DNA of 5,800 nucleotides from an uncultured Methylocystaceae bacterium (lineage in GTDB: Bacteria; Pseudomonadota; Alphaproteobacteria; Rhizobiales; Beijerinckiaceae). The notes under the pieces are model-generated. The model was given only the letters and a program-made list of their open reading frames with translations, did no database searches and had not been told where the DNA came from. A program made the translations under genes and the position numbers. The stretch lies in contig CAMFKC010000187.1 in the NCBI GenBank assembly GCA_945956975.1, forward strand, positions 1 through 5,800. Direction: 5' to 3'. Below, piece by piece: positions 1 to 4,410 of the stretch. The stretch's first letter is position 1, and each line of letters begins with the position of its first letter.

Positions 1-523
1 GGATCGGGCCGTTGACCGACAGGTTGTAGGCGGTCGATCCGGCCGGCGTGGCGATCAGCAGGCCGTCCGACACCAGTTCCTCCAGGCGGGTCTGGCCGTC
101 GATGGCGATGCGCAGTTTCGCAGCCTGATGCGTCTGGCGCAGCATCGACACTTCGTTGATGGCGCGCGCCTCGTGCGTCTCCCCATCGTTTGTCGTCACG
201 CGCATGACGAGCGGGTGCACGACGGAACTTGTCGCCGCGGCCAGCCGCTCCAGAAGGCCGTCCTCGCGGTAGTCGTTCATGAGAAAGCCGACCGAGCCGC
301 GGTTCATGCCGAACACGGGCACGTTGCGGCCCATCAGCTTGTGCAGCGTCTGGATCATCAGCCCGTCGCCGCCGAGCGCTATGACGACATCGGCGTTTTC
401 AAGGGACGTTTCGCCGTAGAGCGCGATCAGCCGCTCGCGCGCGGCCTCTGCCTCCGGCGTGCCGGAGGAGAGGTAGGCAAGGCGCTTGAGCGCGCGCGGG
501 TCGACCTGTGTGGTGGGCGACAT
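1..523 (-). CDS. nadK: NAD kinase, 3' end cut by window edge
   Basis: Cytoplasmic NAD kinase, which phosphorylates NAD+ to NADP+ using ATP (or polyphosphate in some homologues) and so supplies the NADP(H) pool. The 174 visible residues carry the family signatures in order: the GGDG nucleotide-binding motif at residues 51-54 (preceded by DVVIAL), the N-E pair at 123-124 (AINEVS), and the segment SDGLLIATPAGSTAY at 152-166 that binds NAD in this family. Alphaproteobacterial NAD kinases are about 250-260 residues and begin, as here, with a short lead into an 'xSxTPEAxxA' segment, so only the C-terminal third is missing. The ATG at 523 is preceded by GAGCAGGAC, a weak but plausible ribosome site. 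It is the last visible gene of a leftward cluster, 71 bases downstream of the nitroreductase stop. A possible separate promoter lies in that gap. The family assignment is secure from motifs; membership of the upstream operon is inferred. Confidence 0.96.
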   Translation of the reverse strand, partial: MSPTTQVDPRALKRLAYLSSGTPEAEAARERLIALYGETSLENADVVIALGGDGLMIQTLHKLMGRNVPVFGMNRGSVGFLMNDYREDGLLERLAAATSSVVHPLVMRVTTNDGETHEARAINEVSMLRQTHQAAKLRIAIDGQTRLEELVSDGLLIATPAGSTAYNLSVNGPI

Positions 524-545
524 GGTCCTGCTCGTTCTGGCCGCC

Positions 546-553
546 GTTGTAGG
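546..553 (-). promoter_or_regulatory. Possible internal -10 element for nadK
   Basis: On the minus strand this reads CCTACAAC, 7 of 8 matches to the Caulobacter-type housekeeping -10 consensus GCTANAWC. It would start transcription about 16 bases before the nadK ATG, leaving room for the GAGCAGGAC ribosome site. No convincing -35 lies at the right distance, so this is only a candidate for extra transcription of nadK inside the operon. Confidence 0.22.
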
Positions 554-594
554 CTTTCGGGCTGCGGCGAGGAAGCGCCCGTTCCAATCATGGT

Positions 595-1260
595 TCAGAT
601 GAAGCTGGCGATCTCGTCGAGCGGCTTCTTCGCAATGTCCGGCACGCGGCAGCCGTCGGCCGGTTTGCCGACGACCAGCAGCACAATCGCCTTCTCGTTG
701 TCCGGACGGCCGCAGATCTCGTTGAGAAAGCCCATCGGCGAGGGCGTATGCGTCAGCGTGGCGAGCCCGGCCTCGTGCAGCGCGGCGATGAGGAAGCCGA
801 CGGCGATGCCGACGGATTCCAGCGCGTAATAATGCTTTTGGCGCTTGCCCTGCGGGCTCACGCCCCAGCGCTGCATGAAGATGGCGATCAGCCAGGGCGC
901 GGTTTCGAGAAAGGGCTTCTCCCAGTCGGTGCCGAGCGGGCCCAGCGCCTCCAGCCATTCCTCGCCTGCGCGGCCGCTGTAGAAAGCCTTTTCCTCCTCC
1001 TCCGCCGCCACGCGGATGCGCGCCTTCACGCTCTGATCGGAGATGGCGACGAAGGTCCAGGGCTGCTGGTTCGCGCCCGACGGCGCCGAGCCCGCCGCGA
1101 GGATCGCCTGCTCGATGATCTCCCGCGCGACCGGTTCGGGCGAAAAATCGCGCACCGTGCGGCGTCTGCGCAGATGCGCGACGAAGGCGTCGAGCCGCGC
1201 GCGGCTTTCCTCCGGCGCGGGCGCCTCGAAGGCGAGCGGTATGGTTGCGTGGCCGCTCAT
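595..1260 (-). CDS. Iodotyrosine deiodinase-like nitroreductase family flavoprotein
   Basis: A 221-residue FMN-dependent nitroreductase-fold protein, expected to be a cytoplasmic homodimer. FMN-binding signatures are visible: RRRRTVRDFS at 31-40 (phosphate-binding arginines), APSGANQQPW at 59-68, TLTHTP at 168-173, and GRPDNEKAIVLLVVGKP at 184-200. It resembles the iodotyrosine deiodinase (IYD) branch more than NfsB or BluB. Compared from memory with human IYD, the active-site lid EEEEKAFY...WEK keeps the substrate-binding Glu157, Tyr161 and Lys182 as E90, Y94 and K115 with identical spacing. In that branch the enzyme removes halogen from halotyrosines reductively; the bacterial physiological substrate is generally unclear. 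The ATG at 1260 overlaps the thioesterase stop (ATGA) and has AGAGGA three bases upstream, implying translational coupling. No signal peptide or membrane anchor is seen, unlike the mammalian enzyme. Family is confident; dehalogenase activity is inferred. Confidence 0.92.
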   Translation of the reverse strand: MSGHATIPLAFEAPAPEESRARLDAFVAHLRRRRTVRDFSPEPVAREIIEQAILAAGSAPSGANQQPWTFVAISDQSVKARIRVAAEEEEKAFYSGRAGEEWLEALGPLGTDWEKPFLETAPWLIAIFMQRWGVSPQGKRQKHYYALESVGIAVGFLIAALHEAGLATLTHTPSPMGFLNEICGRPDNEKAIVLLVVGKPADGCRVPDIAKKPLDEIASFI

Positions 1261-2171
1261 TCGTCCTCTGCGCCCGGCGTGTGCCGCAGCATGAAATGGC
1301 CGAAGGAGGAGGCGATGGGCTTGGTGGAATCGTCCTGCCAGGCCTGCGCCTCGAAGGCGACGACGCGGCGGCCCTGCTTGACGATGGAGGCGCGCGCATA
1401 GGTGTCGAGCGCGCGGCCGGAACGCAGGTAGTTGATGGTGAGGCCGATCGGCTTCGGTGGCCGCGCGACGCCGAGTTCGCGCGTCAGGCTCATGATCGCG
1501 GTCGTCTCGAGGAAGGCGCCGGTGATGCCGCCATGGATCGCCGGCAGGATCGGGTTGCCGATGATGCGGGTCGAGAAGGGCATGACGGGCACGCCGTCTT
1601 CGCCGAGCCTGATGCCGATGCAGCGCGCGAAGGGGCTGTTGGCGAAAAGGCCCGTCGGGTCCTCCGGTGCGTCGAGCGGCGGGGGAACCTGATAGTCGCG
1701 CGGCTTGTCGCGCAGCATGTTGGTGCGATTGGCGCCGGCCATGAAGCAGGCGGTGGCTGTCGCTACCGGCTCGTCCTCCGATTCCTGGTAGGCGGTGGCG
1801 CGCACGAAGGCGATGGAGCGCGTGACCTTCACGCAGACGGCGTGCGCCTTCACGTCGAGGCCGGGCGTCGCGGGTTTTTGATAGTCGATGCGCAGGTCGA
1901 GGGTCGCGATGGCGCGGCGGCCGTCGAGCGCGAGCTGCACGGCCATGCCGCAGCTCTCGTCCAGCATGGCGGTCATGACGCCGCCATGCAGCACGCCGGA
2001 TTCGGCGTCGCCGACGAAGACGGGCCGATAGGGCAGGCTGGTCCAGGCCTCGCCCGGCGCGGAGCGGTCCAGCCTGAGGCCGCTGAGAAAGCCGTAGACG
2101 GAGCGCCGCTTGTGAACGGCTTTCGCCAGTTCCTCGAAGGGCATGGTTTCGTAGGTGGGCGTTTGCGACAT
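1257..2171 (-). CDS. PaaI-type acyl-CoA thioesterase with two fused hotdog domains
   Basis: A 304-residue cytoplasmic protein made of two hotdog-fold (4HBT/PaaI-like) domains in tandem, which hydrolyse acyl-CoA thioesters to free acid and CoA. Domain 1 spans about residues 25-150, with the helix signature LHGGVMTAMLDE (HGG at 62-64, acidic D71) followed by the strand LDLRIDYQKP (91-100). Domain 2 spans about 178-297, with IHGGITGAFLETT (HGG at 213-215, acidic E222) followed by LTINYLRSG (244-252). Both halves keep the HGG and acidic residue used for catalysis in PaaI-type enzymes, so both sites could be active. Most family members are single-domain (about 140 residues) and dimerise; the fusion gives a built-in double hotdog. 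The reading frame stays open upstream to 2351, but that stretch is a palindromic repeat, so the ATG at 2171 is chosen. There is no Shine-Dalgarno sequence; a promoter sits directly upstream. It is the first gene of the cluster leading to nadK. Substrate is unknown. Confidence 0.92.
   Translation of the reverse strand: MSQTPTYETMPFEELAKAVHKRRSVYGFLSGLRLDRSAPGEAWTSLPYRPVFVGDAESGVLHGGVMTAMLDESCGMAVQLALDGRRAIATLDLRIDYQKPATPGLDVKAHAVCVKVTRSIAFVRATAYQESEDEPVATATACFMAGANRTNMLRDKPRDYQVPPPLDAPEDPTGLFANSPFARCIGIRLGEDGVPVMPFSTRIIGNPILPAIHGGITGAFLETTAIMSLTRELGVARPPKPIGLTINYLRSGRALDTYARASIVKQGRRVVAFEAQAWQDDSTKPIASSFGHFMLRHTPGAEDE
1264..1269 (-). promoter_or_regulatory. Ribosome binding site of the nitroreductase inside the thioesterase gene
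   Basis: The minus strand reads AGAGGA three bases before the ATG at 1260, within the last codons of the thioesterase. It supports this start and coupled translation through the ATGA overlap. Confidence 0.6.
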
Positions 2172-2178
2172 GGGGCGT

Positions 2179-2206
2179 GTTCTAGCCGATGGGGGGCGGG
2201 GGGCAA
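2179..2206 (-). promoter_or_regulatory. Caulobacter-type housekeeping promoter, probably giving a leaderless mRNA
   Basis: The minus strand reads GCTAGAAC (2186 to 2179), a full match to the -10 consensus GCTANAWC. It is preceded, 13 bases away, by TTGCCCC (2206 to 2200), 5 of 7 to TTGaCgS. The spacing lies inside the known 10-14 range. The expected start of transcription, about 7 bases beyond the -10, falls within two or three bases of the thioesterase ATG at 2171. That fits the absence of any Shine-Dalgarno there and suggests a leaderless transcript for the operon. Confidence 0.55.
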
Positions 2207-2223
2207 AGGCGGGGGGCAAGTCT

Positions 2224-2360
2224 CCCTCCCCGCTCGCGGGGAGGGTGTCATGCGAAGCATGACGGGTGGGGAGCGCCGGGCATCGGAAGATTTCTCGATC
2301 ACGCCCGTCCGGCCCCACCCGCATCGCTTTCGCGATGCGACCTCCCCGCAAGCGGGGAGG
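2224..2360. repeat. Composite palindromic intergenic repeat element
   Basis: About 137 bases built of nested inverted repeats. Hairpins: 2224-2245 (9-bp stem, core CCTCCCCG/CGGGGAGG); 2247-2263 (GTCATGC-gaa-GCATGAC); 2321-2338 (GCATCGC-tttc-GCGATGC); 2341-2360 (CCTCCCCGC-aa-GCGGGGAGG). GGGTGGGG at 2264-2271 pairs with CCCCACCC at 2313-2320, closing a central arm of about 40 bases. The two terminal hairpins share the same core sequence, and the whole is roughly symmetrical, so either strand could fold as a multi-arm structure. Short palindromic mosaic repeats with this CCTCCCCGC/GCGGGGAGG core are, from memory, widespread between genes in Rhizobiales and close relatives. No coding capacity is implied; the open frames through it are by-products. 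It could act as a transcript-stabilising or terminating structure, or simply be a non-autonomous mobile repeat. Confidence 0.8.
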
Positions 2361-2421
2361 TATGCGCGCGCCTTCATTCCCGCGCCTTGCGGCCGGGTTG
2401 CGGAATGGTCGAGGGCCGGGA

Positions 2422-2466
2422 CGAAGGTCGCCGGGATCTTTTGTTTATGTGTGCCGGCGGCCTTCG
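2422..2466. other. 13-bp inverted repeat with a 19-base U-rich loop
   Basis: CGAAGGTCGCCGG (2422-2434) pairs with CCGGCGGCCTTCG (2454-2466). All positions pair, with a single T-G wobble (2428/2460). The loop 2435-2453 is strikingly T-rich on the plus strand, containing CTTTTGTTTATGTG, in otherwise GC-rich DNA. There is no T tract after the stem on either strand, so it is not a standard intrinsic terminator. A structured RNA element or a protein-binding inverted repeat is possible. Confidence 0.5.
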
Positions 2467-2740
2467 CCCCGACGCGGCGTTTTCTGCGCGATGCCCCGCT
2501 GTGGGTCCTGGCTGCCGTCTTGGGCGGCTTGGGGCCGCTTATTGGTCGTCAACCTGGCCTGCGATCGTGATCGCCCCCGGTCGTTCTGCCGGGCCGGGCC
2601 AAGGCGAGCCGCATGACGCGTCCCGCCTCGCATGGGCGCACTCGGGTGCGCGGATCGGTGTTTCCGCGCGGCGCGAGCGCCGCTCCCCGTCCACACATCA
2701 AGACCGCTCCGGATGCATCCTCGGCGGATGGGGATAAAGG

Positions 2741-2770
2741 AAAATATTCATATTTTGCTGCAAATGTCAA
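2741..2770 (-). promoter_or_regulatory. Candidate leftward promoter in AT-rich patch
   Basis: The minus strand has a perfect TTGACA (2770 to 2765) and, after 18 bases, TATTTT (2746 to 2741; 4 of 6 to TATAAT). The patch also contains the inverted repeat AAAATAT-tc-ATATTTT (2741-2756) and the palindrome CAATATTG (2768-2775). These overlap the promoter hexamers and could be an operator. The nearest leftward gene starts about 560 bases away, so any transcript would carry a long leader through the hairpin region and the palindromic repeat. Hexamers and repeats are seen; function is inferred. Confidence 0.3.
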
Positions 2771-2883
2771 TATTGTCGAGACGAGATGGCGATGGGAGTG
2801 GCTAGCTTGGGGAGCGTTGCCTCGGTCCGCGCCCGGCCGCTCGCGGAATTTCGACAAGGTGCGAAGGGCAGACCGGAATGCTC

Positions 2884-3204
2884 CTATTTCACGCTTGGAT
2901 AACCGGCGACATATCGGTTGATGCAAGTGCCCGGGGGACGGGTCCATTGCCAGACATGGCCAGCGAATGTCGATTGTTTCTTGATTTGGCCAGGTCCGAC
3001 CAAACCGTAGCTCTTTCGGTTCCCGCTGAAATCAATCCAATCCAACTGCAATGTCTCATTACTTATGTTTTGAAAGGTCATCGTCATCGGCAATGAGCTC
3101 GACGGCGACGCCTTCGGGGCTTGATCGCAGCTCGGGTAAGCGACCGCAGCGCCAGGCGCGAGAGCGAATGGAATGCAGACGCAAATCAAGTACCGATGTT
3201 TCAT
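2884..3204 (-). CDS. Secreted small protein with a von Hippel-Lindau (pVHL) beta-domain
   Basis: A 106-residue protein with a Sec signal peptide: positive start MKHR, hydrophobic residues 5-18, and likely cleavage after AVA at residue 22. It leaves a mature protein of about 84 residues outside the cytoplasm. Residues 43-85 resemble the pVHL beta domain and, compared from memory, line up with human pVHL 75-117 without a gap at a constant offset of 32. W56, Y66, T79, H83 and W85 match W88, Y98, S111, H115 and W117, which form the hydroxyproline pocket for HIF. F44, N46, S48, F59, G61, P71 and G72 also match. The alpha domain that recruits elongin in eukaryotes is absent. C26 and C94 are the only mature cysteines and could form a disulfide. 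The start is fixed by GAGGAG six bases upstream. Codons and composition are less GC-rich than neighbours, suggesting acquisition. It lies 66 bases downstream of the 355-residue gene, so co-transcription is possible. Partner and role are unknown. Confidence 0.85.
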   Translation of the reverse strand: MKHRYLICVCIPFALAPGAAVAYPSCDQAPKASPSSSLPMTMTFQNISNETLQLDWIDFSGNRKSYGLVGPGQIKKQSTFAGHVWQWTRPPGTCINRYVAGYPSVK

Positions 3205-3210
3205 GTCATT

Positions 3211-3216
3211 CTCCTC
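3211..3216 (-). promoter_or_regulatory. Ribosome binding site of the pVHL-like gene
   Basis: The minus strand reads GAGGAG, six bases before the ATG at 3204. It is the strongest Shine-Dalgarno in the window and fixes this start, giving a complete signal peptide. Confidence 0.75.
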
Positions 3217-3270
3217 GGATCGGTTGCGCTACTTCGGGTCGCTTCTCGAGCGTCGAGACAAGGCCGTGTT

Positions 3271-4338
3271 TCATATGTACGGTGTTGATACGCCAACCCT
3301 ACGTGCTTTTGGCCCGACTGCGAACTGGAATTTCTCCTCCGCCAAACGCGCGTCCCAGTGCAAGAAGCGGTCGTGTGCGGAGAGGCAACCGGCCCACAAT
3401 TCGTTCCAGATGTCGAAGGACGCAGGATGCAGCGGCCTTATCCCGCGCATGAGGCGCCAGCCGCTCTGCGACAGGTGGATTGCATCGCGCTCCGCACGAT
3501 GCATCACGCTTTCGTCACCGGCCTTGGCCATCGCCATGAAGAAATCTGCAAAGGCGTCGGCCCCCACGTGGGTCTGCCTGAGCATCGCACGGCATTCGTC
3601 GAAGAAATGCATGCCCACCAGCCGCGCGGCGCCGCCGATCAGGTATCGCGCATCGTCGGGACCGAAGAGGTCGATCGCCTCGGGGATGAGCGAGCGCACA
3701 TATTCCATCGTGTAGTTGCGCGCGGCCTTGTCGAGGCGGGCCTGCGGCCAAGTCGCGCTTTCGAGCTTCGGCGCCCTCGCCGGATCGAAGGCCGGCGCCT
3801 CCTCGGCGCGTGAGAAGCGCACGCGGTCTTCCGGGCCGATCTCGTGGTCGTATTCGATGTAATAGCCTTCGAGCCCGTCCTGCCCGTCGGGCGTCTGCTT
3901 CGTGCAGACGAAGCCCAACCTCGGATTGCCGAGCGTGACGCCGTTGTGCCCGTGCCAGCCGCGCAGGATGGCGCGCGACATGTCGCCCGTGACGCCGCAG
4001 ATGGCGGTCCCTTCCCAGATCCAGCGCGGCGGCGCGTAGCGCACCCAGGCCTTGCGGTCGCTCTCCACCATGTATTCGACGCGCACGCCGCCGATCTGGT
4101 TCGAGAGATAGTGATATTGCGCGCAGGCGACGGCGTGCGGCAGGCCCGTGAGCCCGAGCTTTTCGAGGCCCGGCAGGAAGGTCGCCAGATGCTGGCGGCG
4201 GAAGATGCGGAAGAGGAGTTCGGACGCGTCCGCAGAGCCGCGCCGCGAAGCGACGCGCAGCAGCGAACCCGTGAGGAAGGCGTGGTAGAGGCGCGAGAGC
4301 GCGCGCCAGCCTGCGTTATCGTTATCGTCCCTCTGCAT
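3271..4338 (-). CDS. Hypothetical protein of 355 residues
   Basis: I do not recognise the family. It is a soluble-looking protein with no signal peptide or membrane segment. The N-terminal 70 residues look helical (ALSRLYHAFLTGSLLRVASRR). Residues 73-165 are rich in aromatic residues and glycine and look like the conserved core: QYHYLSNQIGGVRVEYM, ESDRKAWVRY (92-101), PPRWIWEGTAICGVTGDM (103-120), GWHGHNGVTLGNPRLGFVCT (127-146). The C-terminal half looks helical again (residues 196-335) with GMHFFDECRAML at 242-253. Cysteines C72, C114, C145, C249 and C318, with several histidines, leave metal or thiol chemistry open, but no known motif is seen. Codon use favours a real gene. The ATG at 4338 is the first in-frame start after the divergent promoter region; AGAGGA lies 13 bases upstream, a long spacing. 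It is divergent from the CoA-transferase and upstream of the pVHL-like gene. The open frame continuing past 4338 is antisense to the CoA-transferase and was discarded. Confidence 0.8.
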   Translation of the reverse strand: MQRDDNDNAGWRALSRLYHAFLTGSLLRVASRRGSADASELLFRIFRRQHLATFLPGLEKLGLTGLPHAVACAQYHYLSNQIGGVRVEYMVESDRKAWVRYAPPRWIWEGTAICGVTGDMSRAILRGWHGHNGVTLGNPRLGFVCTKQTPDGQDGLEGYYIEYDHEIGPEDRVRFSRAEEAPAFDPARAPKLESATWPQARLDKAARNYTMEYVRSLIPEAIDLFGPDDARYLIGGAARLVGMHFFDECRAMLRQTHVGADAFADFFMAMAKAGDESVMHRAERDAIHLSQSGWRLMRGIRPLHPASFDIWNELWAGCLSAHDRFLHWDARLAEEKFQFAVGPKARRVGVSTPYI

Positions 4339-4349
4339 TTTTCGACTGC

Positions 4350-4377
4350 TTTCCTCTCCGGCGGCACAGGATAGACT
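4350..4377 (+). promoter_or_regulatory. Candidate promoter for the CoA-transferase gene
   Basis: TAGACT (4372-4377; 4 of 6 to TATAAT) with a weak TTTCCT 16 bases upstream (4350-4355). It would give a leader of roughly 25-30 bases. The element is weak and is called mainly because this 63-base gap is the only space available between two divergent genes. Confidence 0.22.
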
Positions 4378-4395
4378 GCGGATCAAACAACACAA
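4368..4395 (-). promoter_or_regulatory. Candidate promoter for the 355-residue gene
   Basis: The minus strand reads TTGTGT (4395 to 4390), then after 16 bases TATCCT (4373 to 4368; 4 of 6 to TATAAT). Transcription would start about 22 bases before the ATG at 4338. The match is moderate. The -10 overlaps the candidate -10 of the divergent CoA-transferase promoter. Confidence 0.3.
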
Positions 4396-4398
4396 ATC

Positions 4399-4402
4399 AG
4401 GG
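4399..4402 (+). promoter_or_regulatory. Ribosome binding site deciding the CoA-transferase start
   Basis: AGGG eight bases before TTG at 4411. The alternative GTG at 4402 overlaps this site and has no purine-rich sequence at a usable distance upstream, so the TTG is preferred. Confidence 0.45.
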
Positions 4403-4410
4403 TGGGACGC

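Larger units (their letters stand above)
2361..2883. other. Long intergenic region with hairpins and no credible gene
   Basis: About 520 bases without a recognisable gene on either strand. Open frames exist but are arginine-, proline- and alanine-rich, lack ribosome sites and resemble no family I know. Visible content: a 13-bp hairpin (2422-2466) and shorter stems at 2524-2538 (GCGGC/GCCGC), 2561-2574 (GCGATC/GATCGC), 2576-2593 (CCCGG/CCGGG), 2636-2651 (GCGCAC/GTGCGC) and 2668-2683 (GCGGCGC/GCGCCGC). There is also a 10-base palindrome GGATGCATCC at 2711-2720 and an AT-rich patch near 2738-2776. Short stems are expected by chance in such GC-rich DNA; the 13-bp hairpin is not. The region could be decayed sequence left by an insertion, or could hold an untranslated RNA that I do not recognise. 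Confidence 0.5.

Noticed and set aside
595..1260. BluB (dimethylbenzimidazole synthase) or NfsB-type nitroreductase
   Set aside because: The lid with E90, Y94 and K115 and the C-terminal GRPDNEK...VPDIAKKPLDEI segment fit the iodotyrosine deiodinase branch better.
2172..2351. Sixty-codon N-terminal extension of the thioesterase frame
   Set aside because: It translates the palindromic repeat, is arginine/proline-rich and resembles no hotdog protein. The ATG at 2171 has a promoter directly upstream.
2224..2360. CRISPR-like repeats
   Set aside because: Only two copies of the CCTCCCCGC core, each itself a hairpin, inside one symmetrical element; no regular spacers and no cas genes.
1245..2570. 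Long plus-strand open frame of 441 codons
   Set aside because: It is antisense to the thioesterase and continues through the palindromic repeat; composition is typical of a GC-rich shadow frame.
2500..2600. Possible tRNA or known structured RNA in the GC-rich hairpin cluster
   Set aside because: No cloverleaf, no TTCGA-type T-loop with matching acceptor stem, and no conserved core of SRP RNA, 6S RNA, tmRNA or RNase P RNA that I can find.
2445..2947. Small minus-strand open frames in the intergenic region
   Set aside because: No ribosome sites, biased Arg/Pro/Ala composition and no similarity I can recognise.
3244..3258. TCTCGA-gcg-TCGAGA hairpin as a terminator between the 355-residue gene and the pVHL-like gene
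   Set aside because: Six-base stem without a T tract on either strand; too weak to call.
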